Source of the DNA: Owenia fusiformis
Lineage: Eukaryota; Annelida; Polychaeta; Sabellida; Oweniidae
Assembly (NCBI GenBank): GCA_903813345.2
Contig: CAIIXF020000012.1
Location: 16,548,020-16,612,019, forward strand
Reading direction: 5' to 3'
Length of the DNA stretch: 64,000 nucleotides
Part shown: positions 49,301 to 56,606 of the stretch, in pieces
Position numbering within the stretch: position 1 is the stretch's first letter
Layout: each line of letters starts with the position of its first letter
Notes under the pieces: generated by a model
Database searches by the model: none
Seen by the model: the letters and a program-made list of their open reading frames with translations, nothing else
What the model was told of the DNA's origin: nothing
Translations under genes and position numbers: made by a program

Positions 49301-52300
49301 CTGACAGAGAATCATAACAGATAGAGGTAGAAAGATTTGATAAAGAAAATGGAGTTTTGGTGTGGGAGGGGGGGGGGGGGGCGTGTAATTGTATACTTGT
49401 TTATAAAATTGATAAAATGACATATTCTAGACAAGGATAGGCATTTGCCATAATAAACTATGAGGGATAATGACTCATAAACTTACACAATGGAGATTTG
49501 GGGTAGTAATATGGAACATACGTTATATGGAAACTGTAACCTTATAAGATCTTGTCCAGTATTTCAGTCATACCTGATTATAAAGGACCATTGATGTTAC
49601 AGCATCAGGGCATATTACATATAATATTTAATCATGACCATCATTTCTACTGTGCCAAAATCATTCAACCAATTTTAAAATGGAATACGAGAACAAGATT
49701 TCTTATTTTAGGTTATATTCATATGTCTAATAATATTTGATATTAAACATATTAACTTTTATTGTTTTTATACACTAAACAGATTTTTTTAGATATTATT
49801 TTAAGTTTTAACATAACAAACCACTTTCCAGGTCGAAGGAATCACTAAAGGTACAGCATTTCAGAAATGTGTAAATTGTTTATATTTCATTATTTTGTGA
49901 AATACTAAAAGGAGTTTTACCCGTACCTTGTTCACCATGAGTCAATGAATGCATTATGTAATATCTGCAAAATGATGCACTATGCAATTCATACATGGAA
50001 TAATTTATTTTGCCATATTGGAATCAAGTATTTTCGTTAATCCATTGGATAGATCATGCATTACCTGATGTTGATAATAGAATCAGTTAGTCAATTGTAA
50101 GACACCATTTATCCGAGAAAATCTTAGTTATGTATTAAGGCAGGGCATAACATTTCACATATCGTTTATTCATGTTTACTACATCTATGGTTCCAATGTC
50201 ATTTAAGCCTGATTTGGTGCAAATGTCAAAGCATAACATCAACTCTAAAGTAGTTTAATTCAATGAAAATTAAAAATATCAAAATCGACAATTACTGTCC
50301 GCCATCTTAGATGCGAAGGTTACGGCCGTTACCTTCACTTGGTACTGATCAGTGTCGGTCCATTACTTTTCAATTGCATAAAATGGCTCTAACCCTGACA
50401 AATGTTTTAATCAATTTTAACTCATAGCTCTTGATCAATGAAACTATTTATATTCTAGCTTCAAGTCAATGAATACGACTTTGACAAGCTAAAAAGACTA
50501 AGGACCTCTAGGACTTAAAAGTTAATTTGACCATTAATGACCTATGATAGGGAAGGGTCATGATAACACTTATATAAAATATTTAAAGTATCTAATAATG
50601 ATAATGAACATACTACAATGTTACACGATGTTAGTAGATGCTAATTAAATGTCAATTGTTGTTAGTGTAATAATTTTTTTTCATTTAATGCTGCAACAAT
50701 TACACAAGTACCAAAAAGTGCCACGCCCACTTTTCCCTAAAAGCAGTTGTGTGTGACTACATTTGATAAATATTATTAATTTATGAGATCATTATATCAA
50801 GTTTTTTGTGCTTTAGTGTGAATACATACATATTAATTCAACTTTTGACAAAGTTGCAGCCACAAAATCCAAACAGATTTGCAAATATTTCACTTTGAGA
50901 ATTTAAGGACACATTTGGGACGGGGTCAAATTGAGAAGATTGTAAGATATAAATACTGTTTCCATGGTAACCATATAAGTCAGAGATTGGAAATTTCTGG
51001 CACTGACTAACCATGGCATGCCCTACCCACTATAAAACGATGAATATCTGATATGCATTAGTATTATTTTTATTGGGTGGTATTAAAGTACCCCCAAGGT
51101 TTTGTTGGGGTAGGGGTATAAATTGGCCTGAGGGCCTTCTGCCACCCCTACATAAAGTCCAACTACCCAGAAAGTGTCTATTATAATCATACAAATTGTT
51201 TGAAATATGTTGGAATGTGTGACCTTCCATGAAAAGCGAGATCCATTTCTAGAGCACTTCTACAGAATAGTCCGCAGTCTAATAATTCATAATTGTTTTG
51301 TCATGAAATGTTGTTGAACATAATTGATTGAACTAATCAACCTGTAACTGCACTCAAAAGCACAATCTATTAACACATGAAACAAACAAACAACAAAGCA
51401 ACGAAATAATTTTTTTTTCAGACACTGTAACAACAAAGCTGCGCAACAACAACATCTTCACTATTGCTAAGCGTAATGTTGAAGGACAAGATATGTTGTA
51501 CCAGTCTCTGAAGTTGACCAATAATATCTGGGTTCTAGCAGAGCTGAAAATTCAACCAGGAAATAACAACTTCATGGTAGGTGTTGATAAAGAGGAAATG
51601 GGGAAGGATATACATGTAGAGGGGAGAGGTGTATGGTAGGTGTTGATAAAGGGGAGACATGTTTGGCAAGTGTTGATGAAGGGGATATGTGGTAGACAGG
51701 TGTTGATAAAGGGGAAAAGGGGAAGGATATAGAGGGGAGAAGTGTATGGTAGGTGTTGATAAAGAGGAAAAGGGGAAGGATATACATGTAGAGGGGAGAG
51801 ATGTATGGTAGGTGTTGATAAAGGGGAAAAGGGGAAGGATATAGAGGGGAGAGTTGTATGGTAGCTGTTGATAAAGGGGAAAAGGGAAAGGATATAGAGG
51901 GGAGAGGTGTATGGTAGCTGTTGATAAAGGGGAAAACATGTTTGGCAAGTGTTGATGAAGGGGAAATGTGTTAGGCAGGTGTTGATAAAGGAGAAAAGTT
52001 GTTTGATAGGTGTTGACAAAGGAGGAGAGGTTTTTTGGTGGGCATTGATGAAGGGGAAGGGTTTGTATGTAAGATCTTGATATACATACAGTAATAGGGG
52101 AGTGCTCTCTGTTAGTTGCTATATTTTCATTTTTTTCTTTATACTGATTTTAATTGAGGCATGTCCCAGTGTAGGGAGAAAGTAACTCAGTTAATGACCT
52201 TGTTGTAAAAGCACCACGTGCTGACTCATTTTTGTTACATTGGCTTTTCAAGCTTCTAGCACATGAAATATTTGAAAGCATGGGATACAGAACAATAACC

Positions 52301-54026
52301 CTGAAAGATTAAGAATGCAAACTGTAATTTTCTACCACGGGCATAGTAAGGCATGAGGCAAAAATATTAATCAATCCAAATTTGCCTTTCCCATTTTAAT
52401 GTCACCACCAAAAAGTGGTGATATATTGTTATGGTCTTTGTTTTTTTCTGGCGGCAGTTGGCGATGGTTGCCGTGGTGGTTAGCGGTTGGCATCTGTAAC
52501 AATTTCTTACAATTTCCAATAACTTAACAAATACTGTTTTGTTCAGTTGTTTTCCAAAATCATCTACAAGTTATCAGAAGCTCAAATCTGACTTTAGAAT
52601 TAAGATGTGACCTTCAATGACCTTCTCAAGGTAAAAAGGTGTTTTTCAACTTGCTTCAAATTGACCAAAATATTTTTTCAAAATCATCCATAAGTTCTCA
52701 GAAGTTTAAATCTGACTTTAGATTTGAGATATGAACTTCAATGACCTTCTCAAGGCCAAAAAAGTCTCAGCTTGCTTCAAATTGACCAAATTTTTTTTCA
52801 AAATCATCTACAAGTTCTCAAAAGTTCAAATCTGACTATAGATTTGAGATATGAACTTGAATGACCTTCTCAAGCTAAAAAAAGATTTGATCTTCTCAAT
52901 GTCAAAAAAGGTTTCTTTTCAACTTCCTTCGTGTTGACCAATTTTATTTTCAAAATCGTCTACGAGTTCTCAGATGTTATAATCTTTTTTTAACTTGCAT
53001 CAAATTGACCAATTTTTTCAAAATCATCAACAAGTTCTCAGAAATTCAAATCTAATTAAGATTGAATTCATAATATTGTGAGCAACTTGGTGGTGACATT
53101 TTGTCATGTAAATGCCTTGTTATATAATGCTTTTGCCCCTCTTGCATCGTGCTCACATGTTCCTTATATAACTTCTCTTGCATACCATGAACAATGCATA
53201 CACATGCATGTCCTGTTACTCCTGTATCCCATGTATTAATTTTGCTCCCATCTTGCTTCCAGTTATCATTGAAGTCGACAACCTTGGACGTTTATCCTGG
53301 CATCTATCAGAGCTATGATGCCATTGTTCGTTCCTAAACTAGAACATTTGATGTCATCATTCGCTCCTAAACTAGAACATTTGATGTCATCATTCGCTCC
53401 TAAACTAGAACATTTGATGTCATCATTCACTACTAAACTGAAACATTTGATGTCATCATTCGCTCCTAAACTAGAACAGTTGATGTCATCATTCATTCCT
53501 AAACTGAAACAGTTGATGTCATCATTCACTCCTAAACTAGAAGATTTGATGGAGTCATTCAACTAGATTTGATGTCATCATTCAACACTTAACAAACAAT
53601 TGATGTCATCATTGACTTCTTATCTTCTAAATTTGATGTCATCATATGTTCCAAATTATGCCATCTATTATCATTCTACCCAAAAGAAATGATTGGGGAC
53701 ATCAGTTTTAATGCATAAGGGACCATCACCTCATGGCATGAGCACTGGTCTTGTCTGTGATATAATTCACATGTTCTTGAAACATACTCAACTAAAATTG
53801 CTTTAGATCAGTAGATTTGTTAAAGCATCATCATATGAAAAAATCTGAAACCTAAATAGAAATATATAAAAAGTAAACTAATTGTTCCATGGAGTCCTTG
53901 ATGCCTAAAAGCAATTAAATGACTAATTGTATGTATGTTGTACCATTGTAGCTGGCTCTCAAGGCTCGCACCAAGGAGATATATACTGGCATATACCAGG
54001 CATTTGACGCTATATTACACAACTAG
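10308..54026 (+). CDS. AP2B1: AP-1/AP-2 clathrin adaptor complex beta subunit (19 coding exons)
   Basis: Nineteen exons join without a frame error into 934 aa, against 937 to 951 aa for human AP2B1 and AP1B1. The product is the large beta chain of the clathrin adaptors: it binds cargo di-leucine signals in its trunk and clathrin and accessory proteins in its hinge and ear, in the cytosol at the plasma membrane (AP-2) and trans-Golgi or endosomes (AP-1). Residues about 10-535 are the adaptin HEAT trunk, 600-720 the hinge with clathrin box L-L-D-L-D at 633-637, and 720-934 the two-part ear. Many invertebrates have one gene serving AP-1 and AP-2, so the symbol is tentative between AP1B1 and AP2B1. 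Introns make up over 90 percent of the locus and carry large arrays and transposons. Two alternative last exons exist. Confidence 0.95.
10388..10584 (+). repeat. Interspersed repeat, copy 1
   Basis: About 197 bp, from TTACACATTCCTTAG to GCTCGTGTGGAC, lying in AP beta intron 1. A close copy is in intron 5 in the same orientation (15039-15235). Near its end CTTGTAC and GTACAAG form a small hairpin. No family recognised; SINE or MITE possible. Confidence 0.75.
11080..11185 (+). CDS. AP2B1: AP beta exon 2
   Basis: Codes residues 13-47 (GEIYELK...[13 protein letters not shown]), nearly the same as the vertebrate protein. Acceptor ACTGTAG, donor GTAAGA. Confidence 0.95.
11492..11627 (+). CDS. AP2B1: AP beta exon 3
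   Basis: Codes residues 48-93 with [12 protein letters not shown] and [13 protein letters not shown], invariant parts of the first HEAT repeats. Its donor GTAAGA at 11628 is followed after 13 nt by a 17-unit tandem array. Confidence 0.95.
11641..13671 (+). repeat. 120-bp minisatellite in AP beta intron 3 (about 17 copies)
   Basis: The unit runs from GTAATGCAGTGGTTCTAAGG through GCCACGTAGTAATTT and ACCACACCTGAATTTC to GTGCACATGTGTGTGTGTCT. Unit starts recur at roughly 11644, 11765, 11871, 11991 and so on to 13549, with small length changes in T and TG runs. The array begins about 13 nt after the exon 3 donor. Long ORFs inside it are artefacts of the repetition. Confidence 0.95.
13694..14036. 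mobile_element. 343-bp MITE with CAGGGGC-type ends (hAT-like)
   Basis: Left end CAGGGGCGGTGAATTCG and right end (reverse complement) CTGGGGCCGTGAATTC are inverted repeats. Flanking octamers CAAAACTC and GAAACTAC match at 6 of 8 positions, which fits an old 8-bp target duplication. The interior is filled with ATTTATCC/GGATAAAT motifs in both orientations. It sits directly after the intron 3 array. Confidence 0.6.
14289..14367 (+). CDS. AP2B1: AP beta exon 4
   Basis: Codes [18 protein letters not shown] and CIRVDKIT. Acceptor TTTTATAG, donor GTAAGA. Confidence 0.95.
14745..14911 (+). CDS. AP2B1: AP beta exon 5
   Basis: Codes residues 120-175 with [19 protein letters not shown] and VAKLHDIN. 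Donor GTATAA is weaker than the others in this gene. Confidence 0.95.
15039..15235 (+). repeat. Interspersed repeat, copy 2
   Basis: Second copy of the 197-bp repeat, in intron 5 and in the same orientation as copy 1. Starts TTAACACATTCCTTAG and ends GTTTGTGTGGAC. Confidence 0.75.
15664..15857 (+). CDS. AP2B1: AP beta exon 6
   Basis: Codes residues 175-239, ending [16 protein letters not shown] and REAQ plus two bases of a Ser codon. The last 89 nt (15769-15857), the donor GTAAGG and 62 nt of intron form copy zero of the 151-bp array that follows. Confidence 0.95.
15769..19232 (+). repeat. 151-bp tandem array of exon 6 / donor / intron 6 (23 copies)
   Basis: Unit starts are at 15769 + 151n for n = 0 to 22. 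Copy zero is the real 3' part of exon 6. Each unit has 89 nt of exon sequence, an intact donor AAAG|GTAAGG, and 62 nt of intron that ends CAGTCACACAAGTTGT. Copies differ by very few bases, all seen in the exon-derived part except one change in the last unit. The last unit is cut off at about 19232. Overlapping short ORFs on both strands in this block are shadows of the repeat. Confidence 0.97.
19334..19854. mobile_element. 521-bp hAT-type MITE
   Basis: Terminal inverted repeat TAGGGGTGGGACGG at the left, with CCGTCCCATCCCTA at the right. A perfect 8-bp target duplication ATCTGTAG flanks it (19326-19333 and 19855-19862). Eight-bp duplications and TAGNG ends define hAT elements. Subterminal GGTTCGGTT/AACCGAACC motifs recur. 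No transposase. Confidence 0.88.
19863..20563. other. Rest of AP beta intron 6, nothing recognised
   Basis: AT-rich intron sequence. The open frame overlapping exon 7 at 20388-20563 is upstream readthrough of that exon, not an exon extension, because the acceptor at 20562-20563 gives the conserved join. Confidence 0.6.
20564..20785 (+). CDS. AP2B1: AP beta exon 7
   Basis: Codes residues 240-313 ([20 protein letters not shown], then [12 protein letters not shown] and [13 protein letters not shown]). It joins exon 6 in frame at a split Ser codon, which shows that the first exon 6 donor gives the standard protein. Confidence 0.95.
21037..21177 (+). CDS. AP2B1: AP beta exon 8
   Basis: Codes [20 protein letters not shown] and [12 protein letters not shown]. 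Donor GTAAGT at 21178. Confidence 0.95.
21472..21637 (+). CDS. AP2B1: AP beta exon 9
   Basis: Codes [20 protein letters not shown] and [20 protein letters not shown]. Donor GTACAT at 21638. Confidence 0.95.
21955..22043 (+). CDS. AP2B1: AP beta exon 10
   Basis: Codes [20 protein letters not shown] and LDEPEA. Donor GTGAGA at 22044. Confidence 0.94.
22247..22590. repeat. MITE-like insert with promoter-like motifs in intron 10
   Basis: Ends share AGCTTACCCT in inverted orientation (GGGTAAGCTTACCCTG at the left, AGGGTAAGCTGAGCC at the right). The interior is GC-richer than its surroundings and holds a GC box CCCCGCCCCCGCG, CCAATCAG, CCAAT on the other strand (GATTGGTCAA), a CRE-like GATGATGTCAG and a TATA-like CATATATAGAG in sequence. 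No target duplication could be fixed. Confidence 0.4.
22642..22843 (+). CDS. AP2B1: AP beta exon 11
   Basis: Codes [20 protein letters not shown] and [11 protein letters not shown], conserved late HEAT repeats. Acceptor TTTACAG, donor GTATGA. Confidence 0.95.
23050..23306 (+). CDS. AP2B1: AP beta exon 12
   Basis: Codes [20 protein letters not shown], then [20 protein letters not shown] and [16 protein letters not shown], the end of the trunk. It then enters the divergent hinge. Donor GTAAGT. Confidence 0.95.
23307..24480. other. AP beta intron 12, nothing recognised
   Basis: About 1.2 kb of AT-rich intron. A GGCAGCCATCTTG stretch near 23957 resembles fragments of the interspersed family found at 25141 and 62630. 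No exon is supported. Confidence 0.5.
24481..24694 (+). CDS. AP2B1: AP beta exon 13 (hinge, clathrin box)
   Basis: Codes residues 599-670, rich in Pro, Ala and Gln. GDLLDLDLG contains the type I clathrin box L-L-D-L-D at about 633-637, equal to LLNLD in vertebrates. Acceptor ATATTGTAG, donor GTGAGT. Confidence 0.92.
24917..25064 (+). CDS. AP2B1: AP beta exon 14 (hinge to ear)
   Basis: Codes a Gly/Pro-rich stretch, then [18 protein letters not shown] and TW-x-E-A-x-K-S-K-G, like the vertebrate segment before the ear. Donor GTAGGT at 25065. Confidence 0.9.
25141..25640 (+). repeat. Interspersed repeat family A, copy 1
   Basis: Begins ATCCCATCGAACGAAG and continues GGAGGGATATAGGGAACGCC and CCGTCCGTACG. 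It contains several AAAATGGCGGCC-like blocks and CGATTTTGTTCATATTT, and ends GATGGGATTCGCTATGCTTT. The ends ATCCCATC and GATGGGAT are inverted. A longer copy in the opposite orientation is at 62630-63290. Confidence 0.75.
25831..25948 (+). CDS. AP2B1: AP beta exon 15 (ear sandwich domain)
   Basis: Codes [20 protein letters not shown] and FAVQFNKN, the first strands of the beta-sandwich ear. Donor GTAAGA at 25949 opens a 14.7-kb intron. Confidence 0.93.
28660..31110 (+). repeat. Left-arm satellite of the giant element
   Basis: Irregular tandem repetition of GAACCTATAGTTGAACC, CGTAGTTGAGAGTTTTACATG and TTATTCAATGAACC modules, with a longer module containing TATAGTTTGTCAGTTTAGTTG. The same modules occur reverse-complemented in the right arm. 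Confidence 0.92.
31174..36100. repeat. Central part of the giant element with a triplicated block
   Basis: Satellite modules here are already in the right-arm orientation (GGGTTCAACTATAGG). A non-satellite block of several hundred bp, containing TTATGTGATTTATCTG and GTGGGCAAATGGAGC, occurs three times, near 31860-32390, 33340-33880 and 35395-35930. Each holds a 73-codon open frame (31870-32091, 33346-33567, 35403-35624) that starts with GTG rather than ATG. Confidence 0.85.
34054..34537. mobile_element. Nested 480-bp element inside the giant element
   Basis: Interrupts a satellite module GGTTCA|TCAATTACATG. Ends are inverted: ATAGTATAGTTTCC at the left, and right end reverse complement ATAGGATAGTTTCT. 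A short target duplication (TCA, possibly TTCA) is seen. No coding sequence. Absent from the equivalent place in the other copies of the block, so it is a later insertion. Confidence 0.6.
36100..38170 (-). repeat. Right-arm satellite of the giant element
   Basis: Tandem modules GGTTCAATTATAGGTTCATTG, AATAACATGTAAAACTCTC and AACTACGGGTTCAACTATAG are the reverse complement of the left-arm satellite. The arm then runs into the unique inverted sequence near 38180-38690. Confidence 0.92.
40692..40818 (+). CDS. AP2B1: AP beta exon 16 (ear)
   Basis: Codes [20 protein letters not shown] to MEPLNNLQ. It joins exon 15 at a split Ser or Arg codon. Donor GTAATT is followed by the 4.2-kb array of intron 16. 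Confidence 0.93.
40860..45078 (+). repeat. 32/33-bp minisatellite filling AP beta intron 16
   Basis: About 129 units of GAAGGGGTTATGAAGATA followed by AGGTACCAGCCTTAT or a variant. Two unit lengths alternate: GATAAGG (33 bp) and GATAGG (32 bp). Position variants are ACC/AAC, CCTT/CTTT and GGGG/GGGA. The array starts about 41 nt after the exon 16 donor and takes up nearly all of the 4.5-kb intron. A local run of 33-bp units leaves a short open frame at 44449-44682 that is not a gene. Confidence 0.97.
45293..45464 (+). CDS. AP2B1: AP beta exon 17 (ear platform domain)
   Basis: Codes [20 protein letters not shown] and FLATWKDIP. Its last 30 nt and donor GTAAAA are copy zero of a 76-bp tandem array. 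Confidence 0.94.
45435..46345 (+). repeat. 76-bp tandem array of exon 17 end / donor / intron 17 (12 copies)
   Basis: ACACCATTGCCAATG recurs every 76 bp from 45435 to 46271. Copy zero includes the last 30 coding nt of exon 17. Every unit keeps the exon end GTGCAG and donor GTAAAA (GTAAAG or GTAAAT in a few). The 46-nt intron part contains AACTCTTAGCTATAGAG. Confidence 0.96.
46346..46781. other. Intron 17 sequence, nothing recognised
   Basis: Unique-looking intron sequence between the array and the long-TIR element. Confidence 0.5.
46782..51281. mobile_element. 4.5-kb DNA element with about 780-bp inverted repeats
   Basis: Left arm 46782-47565 starts TAGACTGTGGACTA; right arm 50513-51281 is its diverged reverse complement and ends TAGTCCGCAGTCTA. 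The arms share the GTGGGCGTGGCACTTTTT block, the TATGGTTACCATGGAAACAG block and the CTACATGAAGTCC block. Only a TA or ATA flank can be read as target duplication. The 2.9-kb middle has no long ORF. It carries a roughly 50-bp-arm hairpin at about 48605-48715 around ATTGCCCGCAGCCCGTAGGG. Confidence 0.75.
51422..51576 (+). CDS. AP2B1: AP beta exon 18
   Basis: Codes [20 protein letters not shown] and LYQSLKLTN, with the W of the platform site in IWVLAELK. Ends phase 0 after Met. The donor ATG|GTAGGT is itself repeated in the array that follows. Confidence 0.93.
51571..52070 (+). repeat. Irregular minisatellite carrying the exon 18 donor
   Basis: Exon 18 ends TTCATG|GTAGGTGTTGATAA and this junction recurs as GTATG|GTAGGTGTTGATAA within units of about 30 to 65 bp that also contain GGGGAAGGATATAGAGGGG. 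Purine-rich on the plus strand, so the long minus-strand ORFs (Pro/Ser/Phe-rich) are low-complexity shadows. Confidence 0.9.
52399..53099. mobile_element. 700-bp element with ATGTCACCACCAA ends
   Basis: Starts ATGTCACCACCAA and ends TTGGTGGTGACAT. The interior is four to five degenerate units of roughly 110 bp containing AAATCATCTACAAGTTCTCAG and GACCTTCTCAAG. Located in intron 18. No coding sequence. Family not recognised. Confidence 0.6.
53263..53337 (+). CDS. AP2B1: AP beta alternative terminal exon 19a
   Basis: 75 nt, phase 0, after acceptor CTTGCTTCCAG. Codes [20 protein letters not shown] and a 24-aa end with TAA at 53335-53337, aligning with the vertebrate C-terminus (LSLKCRAPEV, IYQVYDSI). 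No AATAAA follows before exon 19b. The last 21 nt seed a 33-bp tandem repeat. Confidence 0.8.
   Translation, partial: LSLKSTTLDVYPGIYQSYDAIVRS
53317..53652 (+). repeat. 33-bp minisatellite seeded by the exon 19a stop region
   Basis: Copy zero (53317-53349) spans the last codons D-A-I-V-R-S, the TAA stop and 12 nt of 3' sequence. Regular units follow at 53350, 53383, 53416, 53449, 53482 and 53515, then degenerate ones to about 53652. Each unit keeps a GATGTCATCATTC start, and most keep the in-phase TAA. Confidence 0.93.
53952..54026 (+). CDS. AP2B1: AP beta alternative terminal exon 19b
   Basis: Also 75 nt and phase 0, after acceptor CATTGTAG. Codes [20 protein letters not shown] and ends LHN with TAG at 54024-54026. 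The Lys-Ala-Arg and Asn end is slightly closer to the vertebrate form than 19a. Poly(A) signals follow at 54511-54516 and 54603-54608. Confidence 0.85.
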   Translation: MALKARTKEIYTGIYQAFDAILHN

Positions 54027-55643
54027 GCTAGATCCATTGTCCCGAATCGCGGCTCCATAATCCTGAATTAGGGCTTCAAAATGTGGAACATCGTTTTCAA
54101 GTTGGGGTCAAGACTTTCTGAGACTTTGGATCCTTGACATAATCAGCTTGGTAATTAGCACAAGGAGCCAATTTCACAAACTCTAATCTTTATACCAAAT
54201 ATAATATGTTGTGTATCTGAATACATATGTTGTAGTAATATATAATATTGGATTATAATCTCTTCAATCGAATATACTTATATTTATATTAGTAAACATG
54301 ATTATTAAATCCTAGTACTGTATGAGACTTTGAATGATGATGGGACTTAAATCATCCATTATTCATTGAGTCACGAGCTTAAATTCTTTTCACATATACA
54401 AAAATTTTGGACAATGTGATACTATTCTAGTAACATTATGAGAGTGAAATTCAACTAGAACCTTTATGAAATTGACGTAATTATGATTGATGTAATAGGA
54501 AAATTGTTAAATAAAAATCAAAGCCATTATAGTTGTAAACATTATTTCAGTAAATCTTAAAGAATGATGTAAAATGATAGGATTGTTAGCAATGTTAGGA
54601 TGAATAAAATGTAATTACAAAATGGAAGTTCATATGTCTGTTTTGTTAATTTATTTCTAGTCTAAGAGGACATTTTATTGACATGGAACTTGAAGTTCAA
54701 TTCATGCATTCCGGAAACACTCATATTTTACAGCTTTCCCAATATAATGTAAACGCTTAAAAATTCAAATTCTATCCATTTTGTTTATGTTTATTCATAC
54801 AGATATTCTTATATACATATGGTACATGGGTAACAATTTCAAACAGTACGACCCGAATATTTATCCTGTGTACAAGCACATAAAATCAACTATGAATTAG
54901 GTATGTATTTTAGAATGTGTGAAAGATATCTAGGTAAATATTGAAATATGCACACATTACAAATAAATTATTTCTAAAAAAGCTGTTTCAACTTGGTCTA
55001 ATTCAAACTGCAATGAAACTGCTCACCAAAATAATGCAGTCGGAAAATTTCATGTGTTCAAAAGTATCAGGCATTTATTTCCCTGGGGATAATTAGCTAG
55101 GTTCTTATCAGCAACAAAGCAGTGTATTCAGGGCATTCCACTATTAAAGTACACATTAGGCCATAAGAAGTAGATTGTTTTGCATCCTGGCAAAATCAAA
55201 ATCATGCAAGGGTACAAGGAAAACAAACACAAGAAAAAACACAAACTTGTTTGTTTGCTTTTTTGGGCATAAAAGGGATGCCATATCAATTTGCAGTGAT
55301 TACAAATACATATCTACACTTTTATACAATGTATTTAAATATAGCTATTATTCAAGGGTAAAAAATAAGAAAATACACAATGTATGCCAAAGTAATCAAT
55401 AACACTGTCATTTCGACGCATCCGTCGTTTCGTCTAATTCTGATTGAACAAAATGCGATGGTACTTTAAGACCCTTGTGTTTGTTCAAGCAAGGGGACGC
55501 AAAGCAAACAATTTACTTCTTATAGCCTAAGTTGAAAAGTCCAGTCTCAGTCCAATACACCATGCAAGAGTAAATTCACTGGCGTAGCCACGCTTGAGCC
55601 AGGCGAGGCAAACAGCCTCCCTAAAAGTCCAATGACTATACTT
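54027..55643. other. AP beta 3' UTR and intergenic, no other gene
   Basis: After the terminal exon this is AT-rich sequence without a recognised exon. The minor ORF at 55175-55402 has no domain. Confidence 0.5.
54511..54608 (+). terminator. Candidate poly(A) signals of AP beta (19b form)
   Basis: AATAAA at 54511-54516 and 54603-54608, the first such hexamers noted downstream of the exon 19b stop. Use is inferred. Confidence 0.45.
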
Positions 55644-56606
55644 CACACCCATTCACCTATACGCATAGCACCGGAAGTTTACGACATTATACTCAGTAAT
55701 TTCGGCTGGAGATTTGTAAGTACCTATTTATTTCGACGTTTTAACAGAATATGGTCCTTTCTCTTTAGACAGAAAATGGTCCTTTTCCTTTCGTAGAAAC
55801 AATGACTTTACCATGCAGATATACTTCTAGTATCACTACGTCTCGAAATTTCGTCTGAACATGGTTCTCTAATTTCTTGAAAATAATAGATAATTTTTCT
55901 ACAATTTTAGGTCAATCATCTTGAAATATTGATAAGATTAACAATACAATTTTGAGATATCATCCAGACACTTCAGTTTCCAAAATAAATGAAAGAATTC
56001 CGAGAAATTAATTTTTGTTTAAAAGTATAGGGCTTGAGAAGGTTTACACCAATCTTTGAATGTAATAACTACAATGAAATGTTGTATCCCTGACTCCTAT
56101 ACCAGGCCTCCTAGACTTCCAACAACGCGAACATCAGTTCTGATACCGCGAACTACGTTCTTTGCACTCGAACCACGAATCTCATATCGCGAACGTGAAA
56201 TCTTATGTCGCGCACCACCATTTCCTTGTTTCCGAACATATTTCTTGTACCTCGCACAGAGATCCGTTACCGCGAACAATTTGTACATAATACATCCGGG
56301 TGTTTGGGATTCCAAGTTACATGTATACAGTGCATATAAAAAAACGCAACAGATTGTTATCTCGAAAAAGCACAAAACCAGTGGTAACACAGCATTGATT
56401 TCATTCAATGCACCATAAAGCCATGTGTCTCCTCTTTACAATGACATATCATTCATTGATATTTGGTCATGGTTGGGCGAGTAATCATTCCATTTGCAAA
56501 GTGGGCCGAAATTAGCTTGGGGCCAAATAGCATTCATTCACAGGGAGTCATCTCTGGCCGAATAATCATTAATTTTGCAAAGTGGGGCAAAATTCAGCTC
56601 GGACCC

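Noticed and set aside
51535-52019. Minus-strand ORFs of 137 and 155 residues rich in Pro, Ser, Phe and Thr
   Set aside because: They are the complement of the purine-rich array downstream of exon 18; all overlapping frames are open because of low complexity.
53266-53566. Sense and antisense ORFs over exon 19a and its repeat
   Set aside because: The plus ORF is out of the exon 19a frame and the minus ORF is its complement; both come from the 33-bp repeat.
56097-56408. Paired ORFs on both strands near the GCGAAC-rich arm
   Set aside because: The sequence is one arm of the composite inverted repeat and is found again at 60490-60670; no domain.
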